DNA from: a virus
Length of the DNA stretch: 29,300 nucleotides
Direction: 5' to 3' (one strand)
Virus record (IMG/VR): IMGVR_UViG_3300023503_000004
Location: 1-29,300 of that record
Shown here: positions 1 through 7,410 of the stretch, piece by piece
Layout of the letters: each line of letters starts with the position of its first letter
Position numbering within the stretch: the first letter of the stretch is position 1
The notes under the pieces: model-generated
Told to the model about the DNA's origin: nothing
Seen by the model: the letters and a program-made list of their open reading frames with translations, nothing else
Databases searched by the model: none
Made by a program: the position numbers and the translations under genes

Positions 1-2
1 TT

Positions 3-134
3 TCTCCCCTATGCCAGGCCAGGATCGAGGCCGTGCTCGCGATCATTCTGCGGAGCGTTTCGTTCCGGGAACGGATCATGGCGCTTGGCGGCTACGATCT
101 GCACGAGAGCGGGACGGTGGTGTACGACCAGTGA
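3..134 (+). CDS. C-terminal end of a probable host gene (PBP-like domain, possibly molybdate-related)
   Basis: An open frame enters from the left edge and ends at a TGA at 132-134, giving about 43 residues. The tail contains a hydrophobic helix (residues ARIEAVLAIILRS), then FRERIMALGGYDLHESG near the end. A 'GGYD...G' ending is reminiscent of the periplasmic-binding-protein-like domain fused to molybdopterin or ModE-type regulators. That assignment rests on memory of the motif only. The gene runs opposite to the phage late operon and stops before the phage terminator, so I infer it is chromosomal DNA flanking the prophage. The start and most of the protein are outside the window. Confidence 0.5.
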   Translation, partial: SPLCQARIEAVLAIILRSVSFRERIMALGGYDLHESGTVVYDQ

Positions 135-202
135 GCAGCACGTAACTCTCCGGGAAAAAGCAGGCCCGTTCTCTTCCTGCTGCCGCGCAGAAAGCAAAGA
201 AA

Positions 203-237
203 TAAAAAACCCGCACCCCCTTGCGGGCTGCGGGTTT
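203..237 (-). terminator. Intrinsic terminator of the prophage late operon
   Basis: Read on the minus strand, a GC-rich stem (AAACCCGCA at 237-229 pairing with TGCGGGTTT at 215-207, with an alternative inner CCCGCA/TGCGGG pairing) is followed by a run of Ts ending TTTTTTATTT. This is a textbook Rho-independent terminator for leftward transcription. It lies after the last phage gene (378) and before the convergent host gene end (134). It may also work for the plus-strand gene, since the stem begins with an A-rich tract. Confidence 0.82.
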
Positions 238-238
238 C

Positions 239-262
239 GTGGACGTCCTGGGACGTCCTGGG
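239..262. repeat. Tandem 10-bp repeat GGACGTCCTG x2
   Basis: GGACGTCCTG occurs twice in direct tandem at 241-250 and 251-260, followed by GG. Each unit contains the 8-bp palindrome GGACGTCC. It lies between the operon terminator and the att-like segment. It could be an arm-type or accessory protein site, or simply part of the junction. Confidence 0.6.
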
Positions 263-377
263 ATATCGAAATGGTGGCGATGCAGGCTCTTGAATTGTCT
301 GTATATCTGTTTGAAAATCTTGGGTTTTCTTGAATTCAAAAAAAGCGTCTACCCCCAAAGTTACCCCCTGCTGATTG
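263..377. other. Probable prophage attachment-site region (junction of host and phage DNA)
   Basis: This gene-free, locally AT-rich stretch separates the host gene end and terminator from the last phage gene. It contains TGGTGGCGATGCAGG near 272-287, resembling sequence often seen next to integrase and tRNA-type att cores. It also has two short C-rich motifs (TACCCCCAAAGT and TACCCCC, about 350-369) that look like integrase arm sites. I see no tRNA gene. No second copy of a core can be checked because the other prophage end is outside the window, so the exact core is not defined. Confidence 0.35.
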
Positions 378-752
378 CTACCTGGGCCGGCCGGACCAAA
401 AGATGTGCCTGCCGAACTCCTCCACCGCCTGGTAGTACTTGAGCGCCCGCTTGCGGCGCAGCCAGCGCATCCAGGACCAGCGGGTGAGCCGGTTGATCAG
501 CCGGAGCATGTTATCCAGGAACAGCCTGTTGGCGTCGTGGAACGCCTGCCAAGTCGGCTCGGCGACGTGCCAACAGTAGTCGTGGATGTTGCACGCCTCG
601 CTGATGTCGAGCCCCCAGATGGTGTCCGGCACGAAATCAACCAGGGCGGACTTCGCGCCGCAGCCGTTGCAGATCTTCTCCTTCTCCTCCGGCGTCAGCC
701 GCCAGTACCCAGGCGGCGCGGCCAGGCCGTCGCGTTCCTCCGTGTGCAGCAT
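378..752 (-). CDS. Small phage protein with phospholipase-A2-like CxxHDxC motif
   Basis: A 124-residue protein, last gene of the late operon. The start at 752 is chosen because AGGAGGGAAACC lies directly upstream; upstream in-frame extension is not needed. It has paired cysteines C28 and C31 (CNGCG), then VPDTIWGLD, then C54-N-I-H57-D58-Y-C60, and an acidic position in HDANRLFLDN at about 72-81. Cys-x-x-His-Asp-x-Cys followed by a downstream Asp is the core pattern of the phospholipase A2 active-site helices, and similar short proteins occur in other phage genomes. The C-terminal third is very basic and Trp/Arg-rich (RWSWMRWLRRKR), suggesting membrane or phospholipid contact. Its place next to the endolysin suggests a lysis or envelope role. 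Activity is inference: a calcium loop is not obvious. Confidence 0.6.
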   Translation of the reverse strand: MLHTEERDGLAAPPGYWRLTPEEKEKICNGCGAKSALVDFVPDTIWGLDISEACNIHDYCWHVAEPTWQAFHDANRLFLDNMLRLINRLTRWSWMRWLRRKRALKYYQAVEEFGRHIFWSGRPR

Positions 753-769
753 GGTTTCCCTCCTCCTTG

Positions 770-1216
770 CTATGCGGCCCGGCTCGCGGCGATTGCCTCG
801 TCCCACGCCACGTAGCGGTGTCCGAGCCGGCCCCACCTGGCGCGGCGGCCGCGCAGATCCAGGTGGAATCCGGGGCGGTGCCAGTCTGGATAGACGCCGA
901 GCCCGGTGAAGCGGTCGAGCCGCAGCGCGGCCAGGGCAGCCTCGAGGATGTCGGCCTGGTCCGCGATGCGCATTCCGGCGGCCTCGCCACCGAAATGGAA
1001 ATCCACGGCCAGGCCGCGCGGGTGGTAGCCGGTCGGCGAGTGCCCCGGGCCGGTGGCGTCATGGACGACGATGGGCCAGTCGTGCCCAGCGGCGACCATG
1101 GTCACGCGCAGCCGGTAGAGTGCCCACACCGTGACCCACTCCAGCGCCTCGATGTCGCCCCATTGCTCGGCGGCGGAAAAGTATGGGGCGAACGCCTCGA
1201 AATCCGCCCGTTTCAC
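770..1216 (-). CDS. Endolysin, M15-family peptidase
   Basis: A 148-residue protein with a GTG start at 1216 overlapping the lipoprotein stop as GTGA. The zinc-peptidase M15 signature is visible: H65-P-R-G-L-A-V-D72 and, near the end, PGFHLD with H118 and D120. H65, D72 and H118 are the expected zinc ligands. The length fits the compact D-Ala-D-Ala / L-Ala-D-Glu peptidases used by phages to cut peptidoglycan cross-links. No signal peptide is seen, so export would depend on a holin, for which the 2155-1769 membrane protein is the nearest candidate. The position between a lipoprotein gene and the PLA2-like gene makes a lysis cassette likely. Confidence 0.85.
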   Translation of the reverse strand: MKRADFEAFAPYFSAAEQWGDIEALEWVTVWALYRLRVTMVAAGHDWPIVVHDATGPGHSPTGYHPRGLAVDFHFGGEAAGMRIADQADILEAALAALRLDRFTGLGVYPDWHRPGFHLDLRGRRARWGRLGHRYVAWDEAIAASRAA

Positions 1217-1767
1217 CGCTGCAGCTCCCTGACCACTGGTACGACCACGCGGCCGACGTCGATGAGCACGGCCGCGATGTCCGCGACCGTGTCCGCGGCG
1301 TTCACGGTGTCGGGCCGGCTGACCAGGCTGGCATGGCGCATCTCCAGGGCCTGGGCCTTGCGCCGGAAGTCGGCGACCAGATAGCGGGTTTGGACCGGCA
1401 GTTCCTCCTGGTGCCTGGAGATGATCCCTTCTGCCTCCAGGTAGTTCTCCCGCGCCAGGCCGTAGAGCGCCAGCAGCCGCGACGCCCGCACCGAGACAAC
1501 ACCGTCCTTGGTCCCCCACCGCTGGAACTCGGCGATCACGGCCCGCATGTTCGCGTCGATCCGCGCCAGCGCCGCCTGGTCTTCCGCCGGCCAGTCGTCA
1601 GCGGCCTCGGCAACGGCCGCCGCCACGCCGTCGTAGCCCTCGGCCATCGAGGCCGCGATCGCGGTGAACGCGGCCGCGTTCATGGTGTACTCGCGATCCT
1701 CCTGGTTGCAACCGGTCAGAGCCGCGCACACGGCCGCAACGCCCAAAAAGGCCATCAGTACTTTCAT
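1213..1767 (-). CDS. Phage lipoprotein of the lysis cassette
   Basis: A 184-residue protein starting at 1767, two codons after the previous stop and behind AGGAGGGG. It has a short basic N-terminus, a hydrophobic stretch and a clear lipobox (ALTGC, Cys20), so a lipid-anchored mature protein in the envelope is expected. The remainder is alanine-rich and mostly helical, with a second hydrophobic patch near the C-terminus (AAVLIDVGRVVVPVV). It overlaps the endolysin start by four bases. It may be an outer-membrane spanin-type component, but it is much longer than Rz1-like lipoproteins and not proline-rich, so the role is open. Confidence 0.7.
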   Translation of the reverse strand: MKVLMAFLGVAAVCAALTGCNQEDREYTMNAAAFTAIAASMAEGYDGVAAAVAEAADDWPAEDQAALARIDANMRAVIAEFQRWGTKDGVVSVRASRLLALYGLARENYLEAEGIISRHQEELPVQTRYLVADFRRKAQALEMRHASLVSRPDTVNAADTVADIAAVLIDVGRVVVPVVRELQR

Positions 1768-1768
1768 G

Positions 1769-2155
1769 TCATCCCCTCCTGTAGTCTTCATGGGTCTGCA
1801 AATGCTCCGCGAGGCGTGTTCGCACCTCGATGAGCATGTCCCGCATCTCCTGGCGCCAGGCCATGTCCTCGCGCCTGGCCTTGTCGCGTTGCATCTCACC
1901 CTGCCGGATGAGGTCCTTCAGGTCGGTCAAATCCTGCCGGAATCGTTCAAGCTCGCGGAACATGCCGTCACGGCAGCCGGCCTGCGCCTGTTTACAATCT
2001 TCCCGACTCATGCAGTCGATGGCCTCCACCTTGGCCTCGCAGTCCTCCACGCGCCGCACCAAGCGGCCCACTGCTGCGGCCTGGCGCAGCATCCACCCAA
2101 GCACGCCAAGGAACGACGCCCCGACCGCCCACCATTCGCCGTTGCCGTCCGCCAT
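1769..2155 (-). CDS. Membrane-anchored coiled-coil protein, holin-region candidate
   Basis: A 128-residue protein. The start at 2155 is chosen because its ATG overlaps the preceding stop as TGATG. One hydrophobic segment (about residues 9-25, AVGASFLGVLGWML) is followed by a long charged, probably coiled-coil helix with four cysteines in the middle (about residues 39-60). One transmembrane helix plus a coiled coil just upstream of a lipoprotein and endolysin resembles XhlA-type or accessory lysis proteins. A single membrane segment makes a classical two- or three-helix holin doubtful. It could also be an inner-membrane spanin. Confidence 0.55.
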   Translation of the reverse strand: MADGNGEWWAVGASFLGVLGWMLRQAAAVGRLVRRVEDCEAKVEAIDCMSREDCKQAQAGCRDGMFRELERFRQDLTDLKDLIRQGEMQRDKARREDMAWRQEMRDMLIEVRTRLAEHLQTHEDYRRG

Positions 2156-2865
2156 CACACGGCCTCCCCTGGTAGCAGGCACGTCCGCTCCCGGTACAGC
2201 TCCAGGGTCACGTGCCCGGTACTTGATTGATCGGCGGCCGGGACCGTGATCTCGGCCCGGAAGATCCAGCCGGCCGGGATCGGCTCCCGGGTGCAGCCCT
2301 CAGTGTTCAGCTCGTCGCCCATGGGCGCGTCCCCGCTGAAGAAATGGCAGGGGACGAACTGAAAGACGACCGTGTCCTCGTCCGCCGCCACCGGGTTGCC
2401 GGCCCGGTCCAGGTAGGCCTGGCCGGCCGGACAGACCACGGCGAGCGAGCACCAGGAGCCGTGCAGGGCGCCGAGATGGTAGATCGCCCCCTCCTTGAGC
2501 CAGACCGGATCGTGGAAGGTCAGGTCGATCCGCTTGCGGCGGAACCCTGCCGGCGCCGCCACCTCGCCATCCGGCGTAGAGAAGTCCCAGGCGAGCGCCG
2601 GCCCGTCGAACAGGCCGGCGGGCGAGTCTCCCCGGCTGGTGAACACCGTGAAGGTCCCAGGCGGCCGCGACTCGGCGATGGTCTCCAGCTTGCCGTGCTC
2701 GTTGATCTCCGCCATCGGGCCGACATGCCGCAGGACCTCGATGGAGTCCTGGTCCACCGTGTGCGCCGGATCGACAGGACAGGCGATGGGCGTGTCCTCC
2801 GGCAGCCACAGCACCTTGTCAGCGGCGCAGGTCGTGCAGTGGAATTGGTACTTGCATAGGTTCAT
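2155..2865 (-). CDS. Phage tail-region protein with N-terminal zinc-ribbon-like cysteines, function unknown
   Basis: A 236-residue protein starting at 2865 with an ATGA overlap on the upstream gene. The N-terminus has C4, C10, C13 and then C29, a spacing that could bind a metal. The middle is beta-rich with conserved-looking segments (HLGALHGSWCSLAVVCPAG, VPCHFFSGDAPMGDELNTEGC), and the C-terminus ends in a strand-rich stretch. I do not recognise a family. Translational coupling to fibre-type genes suggests a virion or fibre-assembly role. Confidence 0.6.
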   Translation of the reverse strand: MNLCKYQFHCTTCAADKVLWLPEDTPIACPVDPAHTVDQDSIEVLRHVGPMAEINEHGKLETIAESRPPGTFTVFTSRGDSPAGLFDGPALAWDFSTPDGEVAAPAGFRRKRIDLTFHDPVWLKEGAIYHLGALHGSWCSLAVVCPAGQAYLDRAGNPVAADEDTVVFQFVPCHFFSGDAPMGDELNTEGCTREPIPAGWIFRAEITVPAADQSSTGHVTLELYRERTCLLPGEAV

Positions 2866-3572
2866 GGTCGAAACGAAATGGTGATGGTGTCCACTTCAAG
2901 CTCGCCTTTCGACTGGCTCACCCGTCCCTGAAAGCGCAGCAGCGACTTCTCGGCTGGGAATGGATTGACCAGCGTACCGACGTAGGTATGGGGCTTCTCC
3001 ATGTCGATCCCCTCCCAGGTGACGAGCACCGTCTTTTTGCCGGCCACGAGCCGGGCGTCGCCGTAGCCAGGACCGTCGAACTCTGCCTCGATGGTGACCT
3101 CGGTCGGCTCCCCGGTCTCGTCGGTGCCGGCGAACCAGAACTTGCGGCCGGTCTTCCAGCAGTGGGTCTCGAACTCCTGGTCGATTTCCACCACGATATC
3201 CTCGTGGGGCGGCGGACCACTGGCCGGGCAATCCCGCCAGCCGGCGTCGTAATCGGCGTCAGAGAGCTTGCACAGGCACTGCCCGGCCGCGCCGCCTGGC
3301 GGCAGCCCGGGCCCCCCGTCCTGGTCCTCGTGCACCGTCTCGATGGCGATGTGCCGCAGGCCGTCCGCCGGCGCGAGATCGCGCACACCGTCGTTGACCA
3401 CGAGCGTGCCATCGGACACCAGTGTTTCGATATGGCTGGCCGCCGCGATCTCGGCGCGGGAGAGGCCGAGTTCGCCCAGCAGGTCCACCGCCTCGCCAGG
3501 TGCGAGCACCACGCCCAGGTCCTCGAGGAGCACCGGTGAAGCGGTGGTGTTTCTGACGATGATCGCGGCCAT
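2862..3572 (-). CDS. Tail fibre-type protein sharing an N-terminal module with the 6439-5099 fibre
   Basis: A 236-residue protein starting one base after the previous stop. The first about 70 residues (IIVRNTTASPVLLEDLGVV...GTLVVNDGVRDLAPADGL) match in pattern the N-terminus of the 446-residue fibre upstream (IIIKNPDTLNPVTVDDLGWI...GTLIVNDGSADLSATDGV). This implies a shared attachment module. It is followed by LCKLSDADYDAGW, a linker motif common in phage fibre proteins, then a beta-rich C-terminal domain (about residues 120-236). I infer that it is a tail fibre or fibre cap. No catalytic motif is visible. Confidence 0.65.
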   Translation of the reverse strand: MAAIIVRNTTASPVLLEDLGVVLAPGEAVDLLGELGLSRAEIAAASHIETLVSDGTLVVNDGVRDLAPADGLRHIAIETVHEDQDGGPGLPPGGAAGQCLCKLSDADYDAGWRDCPASGPPPHEDIVVEIDQEFETHCWKTGRKFWFAGTDETGEPTEVTIEAEFDGPGYGDARLVAGKKTVLVTWEGIDMEKPHTYVGTLVNPFPAEKSLLRFQGRVSQSKGELEVDTITISFRP

Positions 3573-3573
3573 C

Positions 3574-4962
3574 TCAGGTCAGGATGTTGATTTTGACGGA
3601 CTGCGCCGTGCCGGCCCCGAGCTTCTTGACGATCGTCTTGTTTGGGGAAACCACCATGTGCCCATACGTGTCGGCCGGCATGAGTTGATAGGTGCCCTTC
3701 TCGGTGTAGCGCACGCGCACCTGGTCCAGGAGTGGGGTCACTGATGTGTCCGTTGAGGACAGCAGCCAGGCGAAGTCAAGGGTCGGATACGCCGATACGT
3801 CCAGGTTGGCGACCGCAGCCTGCAAGTCGGCGATCGTCGCCCACCCGGTCTTGTTCTTCGGCCCGCTATGCGGTACGAGCGCACCCCCCTGAGCCGTCAG
3901 CCATGACTGCCTGCCATCGAACGAAATGAGCGCTCCTATGGAGGTCCCTGTCGGCAGGTAGGCGTCGAACTCGATGGCCTCGATACGCTGCACGGCGTCA
4001 AGGTTGATCTGGCCGGCATCGTTAGTGGAGACGTAGAAAGAGCCGGCAGGGTACGCCGCATCGGTGTACACAGGCGGCTCCCATGGCTCGGCGGTGGGCA
4101 GTATGCCATCCACCTGAGATGTGTTCCATCGCGTAAGCATCCCCCCGCTATCCGTATTTTTCCCGCCAACGACAAGGTAGTACCCGAGTGTCGGATCAAA
4201 ACCTGGGGCCGTAACCTCCTGCCATGTGATCTGAAAGGTCCCTCCCCAGTTGACGCCTACGTACACCTTGCCTGCAACGAGATCGACGGCTATGGCGATC
4301 GCGTTGCCGAAATTGCTGGCATACGGATCGCGCTCATAAACTGGCAGTCCGGACACGTAAGCGCCGTCGACCCATCCCCAGCCGCCGCTGGACAGGCCGT
4401 AGAGCGGCATATCCATCGGGTCGCCCGATTGGCGCGCCGCCAGGATGCGCGCCATGGTGGTAATGCCGACGATAGGGTCGAACGCATCCGTTGAGGCGCG
4501 GCCAAAAGACCATTCGTGCCGTTTGCCGTTGGCAAGCGCGTGCACGCTCGGAACGGCGATGGCCGAGTAATACGCTGTCAGACTGTAATACTCGCCACTA
4601 GTGGACAAACTGGCCGATCCGGTCTTGACCTCCAGGTCGTGGTTGAGCTGGTTTATCGGGAACAGGTTGCCGGTTCCGGCCAGAGGCGTCAGTTGGATAC
4701 AGCCGTCGGCCACGTTCGCCCCGTTCGGGTCCTCGACGTTGAACCGCGCCGCGTCGGCCGCGTCGAAGTCGAGTTCCGAATTGATAAGTCCGGTCGGGCC
4801 TGGGACAAACTCGAGAATTTGCACGATCCTGGAGCCAAGCGGATCGTTGAAATGCTCGATGGTGATTTCCTGGTTTTGGGCGAAATTCTGGATCGTCTTC
4901 TGGACGATCCGCGCTCCGTGCAGGTCTGCGCCTGTCAGGTCAGCGTGCCTTGTAAAACCCAT
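3574..4962 (-). CDS. Tail fibre or adhesin-like structural protein
   Basis: A 462-residue protein with GAGGG about nine bases before the ATG at 4962. It opens with TRHADLTGADLHGARI, a short motif seen at the start or at domain junctions of phage fibres. The middle (about 145-270) alternates strands and glycines around ANGKRHEWSFGRA and KVYVGVNWGGTF, resembling a lectin- or SPRY-like beta sandwich. The C-terminal part contains QVRVRYTEKGTY and ends in a short strand-rich tail. Base composition over the central part is less GC-rich than the neighbouring tail genes, compatible with exchange of a receptor-binding module. Function is inferred from position and composition. Confidence 0.6.
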   Translation of the reverse strand: MGFTRHADLTGADLHGARIVQKTIQNFAQNQEITIEHFNDPLGSRIVQILEFVPGPTGLINSELDFDAADAARFNVEDPNGANVADGCIQLTPLAGTGNLFPINQLNHDLEVKTGSASLSTSGEYYSLTAYYSAIAVPSVHALANGKRHEWSFGRASTDAFDPIVGITTMARILAARQSGDPMDMPLYGLSSGGWGWVDGAYVSGLPVYERDPYASNFGNAIAIAVDLVAGKVYVGVNWGGTFQITWQEVTAPGFDPTLGYYLVVGGKNTDSGGMLTRWNTSQVDGILPTAEPWEPPVYTDAAYPAGSFYVSTNDAGQINLDAVQRIEAIEFDAYLPTGTSIGALISFDGRQSWLTAQGGALVPHSGPKNKTGWATIADLQAAVANLDVSAYPTLDFAWLLSSTDTSVTPLLDQVRVRYTEKGTYQLMPADTYGHMVVSPNKTIVKKLGAGTAQSVKINILT

Positions 4963-4988
4963 CGCAAATAGCCCTCGGTGTCGATATA

Positions 4989-5016
4989 CCGGTCCGGGCC
5001 TCTCAGCCCGGACCGG
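4989..5016. repeat. Perfect 11-bp inverted repeat (hairpin) between two fibre genes
   Basis: CCGGTCCGGGC at 4989-4999 and GCCCGGACCGG at 5006-5016 form a perfect stem with a 6-base loop. No T-run follows in the leftward direction, so it is not a standard terminator. It may partly attenuate transcription, protect mRNA ends, or mark a module boundary in the fibre region. Confidence 0.7.
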
Positions 5017-5022
5017 CTATGG

Positions 5023-5099
5023 TCAAACGGTGACGATATTGCCGCTACTATCCGTCACCAGGTTGTTGTTCTGGTCCGTCAGGGCTTGGTCGTAGGCAT
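5023..5099 (-). pseudogene. Tiny fibre-region ORF, apparently frameshifted
   Basis: After the 446-residue fibre gene the ATG at 5099 overlaps its stop as TAATG, with GGAGGG eight bases upstream, exactly the coupling used by real genes here. As written, the frame stops after six codons (MPTTKP). One frame over, 5096-5023 reads a plausible small-protein sequence (AYDQALTDQ, then NNNLVTDSSGNIVTV) to a TGA. A single extra base after the ATG would restore a 25-codon ORF. It may be a real one-base deletion, a sequencing error, or coincidence. Short 'TDSSGN' peptides are seen beside fibre genes in phages. Confidence 0.4.
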
Positions 5100-6439
5100 T
5101 AAAGGGACCCTCCGTTGTAGGCGGCCTGGAGCACCAGGACCGGGTCCTTGAGGCCGACGGCCCCGACGAAGGCAGACAGCCGCTCGCCGGCCGCCACGTC
5201 CACGTTCATGTTCGAGACCACGACCTGGGTGGAGCCGGCGGCCAGGTTCAGGGTGGCGACGGCCGCGCCGGAGCTCTTCCGAATCTCCACGGTCGCGTCG
5301 GCGGTCGGGGCCTGCTTGACGGAGAGCGTCGCGCCGACGAGGGTAGCGGCGTTGGGCAGGGCCACGGAATTACCGGGCGACGCAGCCAGCTCGCCGGAAA
5401 GCTTGAGATAGGTGTTGCGCGGCTTACCGTGCCGACCGAAGGTCAGGGTGGACCGGAAACCGAGCCACTTGCCCCGGTTTGTGTCCCGGCCGCAGACCAC
5501 GCCGTTGATGACGGCGAGATCGGAGACCACGCCGGCCTCCAGGGTGGCGACGCGGTTGTCCACGCCCTTGAGGGCGGCGTCCAGCTTGTTGTCCGCGTCG
5601 GCCAGGCTGGTGGCGCCGGAGATGTAGTTGGCGCCGCTGTTGGCCTGGTAGGAGCCGTCGGTGCCGAGACCGGCGCCGGCCTGGGTCGCGTCGAGTTCAG
5701 CCTGGAGATTGGCGGTGGCGGCCTCACCGGCGGTCTGTCCGAAGGTCAGCGGGTCAGTGCCAACCGTAAGCGTGGTGCTCACATCACCGAGCAGGGTGAA
5801 CGCGGCGCCGGCGTTGGCCGAGCCGCCGGAGACGTAGAACCGGGCGCCCGGGGTCACCTCGTTGGAAGGCGAGCCGTCGAAGTCGGTCCGCCTGGTGAGC
5901 ACCCAGGGATTCGAGGCATCACCCAGGGCGGTGACGGTGTAGGCGCCGTTCTGCTTGGCGTCGGCCTGGTCCTTGACCAGCACCGAATCGCCTACCGCGA
6001 GGGTCACGCCGTCGATGGCCGGCAGGGCGCCGTTGGCGGCCGCGGTCAGGGTCGCGCCCACGCCGCCGGTGCCGTTGTCGTACGTGCAGGCCGGCAGGGC
6101 TGCGGTGGTGGCCGCCTCGACCGGGGCCTTGGGCTTGAAGCCCGAGGCGATGGAGTCGGCGTAGGACTTGGCGTCGGCCACCTGGTCGTCCACGTACTTC
6201 TTGGATGCCCGCTTCAGCCAGGCCACGCCGTCGGTGGCCGATAAGTCGGCCGAGCCGTCGTTGACGATCAGCGTGCCGGCCGCAACCAGGGTCCGCAGAT
6301 CCTCGCTGCCGGCCAGCTCGCCGAAGTCGAATTGCTCGTGGGCGTTGACCGTCTCGCCCGCGCCGATGATCCACCCGAGATCATCGACGGTTACCGGGTT
6401 CAGGGTGTCAGGGTTCTTGATGATGATCTGCCATTCCAT
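5099..6439 (-). CDS. Tail fibre protein
   Basis: A 446-residue protein with GGAGGGGAATCATC before the ATG. It contains an N-terminal module (about 1-75) shared with the 3572-2862 protein, then a helical KKYVDDQVADAKSYADSI linker. Next comes a segment with the pattern VEAATTAALPA...DGVTLAVGDSVLVKDQ...NGAYTV...WVLTRRTDFD (about 100-190), which is typical of side-tail-fibre modules. A low-complexity helical linker and a beta-rich C-terminal domain follow (about 330-446). It acts at the tail tip, probably in host recognition. Its stop overlaps the tiny frameshifted ORF. Confidence 0.78.
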   Translation of the reverse strand: MEWQIIIKNPDTLNPVTVDDLGWIIGAGETVNAHEQFDFGELAGSEDLRTLVAAGTLIVNDGSADLSATDGVAWLKRASKKYVDDQVADAKSYADSIASGFKPKAPVEAATTAALPACTYDNGTGGVGATLTAAANGALPAIDGVTLAVGDSVLVKDQADAKQNGAYTVTALGDASNPWVLTRRTDFDGSPSNEVTPGARFYVSGGSANAGAAFTLLGDVSTTLTVGTDPLTFGQTAGEAATANLQAELDATQAGAGLGTDGSYQANSGANYISGATSLADADNKLDAALKGVDNRVATLEAGVVSDLAVINGVVCGRDTNRGKWLGFRSTLTFGRHGKPRNTYLKLSGELAASPGNSVALPNAATLVGATLSVKQAPTADATVEIRKSSGAAVATLNLAAGSTQVVVSNMNVDVAAGERLSAFVGAVGLKDPVLVLQAAYNGGSL

Positions 6440-6463
6440 GATGATTCCCCTCCTATGGCAAGG

Positions 6464-7105
6464 TTACTGGTTGCCGGTGATCCAGAGCTCGACCACCGGA
6501 TAATCGCAACCGCTTGGCGATTCGATGAACGCCGATAGAATCTGGCCGGCGGACAGCCCGATAGACAGCGCTTCCAGCCCGCCGGTGGCGCCGGACACGG
6601 TCACGGCCGCCACCTGGAGCCCGTCGGCATGGATCCGCACCGTGCCGGAGCCGACGGACGCCAGGGTGAGCCCGGCCGCGACCAGGACGCCGTCCTCGCG
6701 CACCATGGCCCCGGCCAGGTTCGTCGGCACGCCGGCGTGGTGGAGCCATCGGCTTCTCACCTTGCGGCCATTGATGCCGAACGCCACCCGCTCCACCCAG
6801 CCGGCGGTCGCGGGAGAGATCTTCTTCTCCTCACCCCGGCCGACCGTGCCGGAGTACACCCTGGCGTCAGGTGCCGGCTCGGTACGACCGACCACCATGC
6901 CGGCGACGCAGACCACGGTCTCGCCGGGCCGCGCGGCATCCGGCGCGCCAGACGCCACCCACGTCCGGCCGGCGGCGTCGGCCACGAGCCACCGCCCGCG
7001 GCCGAGATGCCGCCGGACAACACCGAGCCGCCGCGCACGCGCGTCGCGCGCATCCTCCCCGAGTCCGCCGAGATCGGCCAGGATATCGAGCGTCCGCCGG
7101 CTCAC
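6464..7105 (-). CDS. Tail/baseplate protein with an OB-like N-terminal half, function unknown
   Basis: A 213-residue protein with a GTG start at 7105 overlapping the previous stop as GTGA. Residues about 28-75 (GVVRRHLGRGRWLVADAAGRTWVAS...GETVVCVAGMVVG) read like a small beta-barrel found in tail-spike or baseplate accessory proteins. The C-terminal half (VRIHADGLQVAAVTV...LSIGLSAGQILSAFI) is beta-rich and resembles the end of the neighbouring fibre. No enzyme motif is seen. Coupling on both sides places it among tail-tip components. Confidence 0.55.
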   Translation of the reverse strand: MSRRTLDILADLGGLGEDARDARARRLGVVRRHLGRGRWLVADAAGRTWVASGAPDAARPGETVVCVAGMVVGRTEPAPDARVYSGTVGRGEEKKISPATAGWVERVAFGINGRKVRSRWLHHAGVPTNLAGAMVREDGVLVAAGLTLASVGSGTVRIHADGLQVAAVTVSGATGGLEALSIGLSAGQILSAFIESPSGCDYPVVELWITGNQ

Positions 7106-7410
7106 GCCTCCACCTCAATGTCCAAGGTCACGTCCAGAGTCACCTCGTCGTCCGTCCTCGCCACCCGCAGGGCGCAGCCGCGCACCATGCCGCGCCTGGC
7201 GCCACCCTCCGGGTCGGTCATGGAGACCACCACGCCAGGATCGCACCACGGCCCAGCGGCCGCGAGCGAAACCAGCATCCGGTCGGACGACTCGCGCGCC
7301 AGTTCGGCCCGGCCCTTGGCCGCGGCAACCTGCTCGGTCACCGCCAGCGGCTCGACGACATCGCGCCCCCGCCGGCCGCCCGGCGGATTCTCGACCAGCA
7401 CTGCGATCAC
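7102..7410 (-). CDS. Small tail-region protein, unknown
   Basis: A 102-residue protein with a GTG start overlapping the upstream stop as GTGA and its own stop overlapping the next gene's start. Alternating strands (CALRVARTDDEVTLDVTLDIEVEA) close the protein. I do not recognise the family. Tight coupling in the tail-tip block suggests a small virion or assembly component. Confidence 0.5.
   Translation of the reverse strand: MIAVLVENPPGGRRGRDVVEPLAVTEQVAAAKGRAELARESSDRMLVSLAAAGPWCDPGVVVSMTDPEGGARRGMVRGCALRVARTDDEVTLDVTLDIEVEA

Noticed and set aside
263-300. tRNA gene at the attachment site
   Set aside because: The GATGCAGG...TTGAA stretch vaguely resembles tRNA 3' sequence, but no cloverleaf arms can be drawn.
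4989-5016. Intrinsic terminator between the fibre genes
   Set aside because: Perfect stem but no T-run in either direction; listed as a hairpin only.
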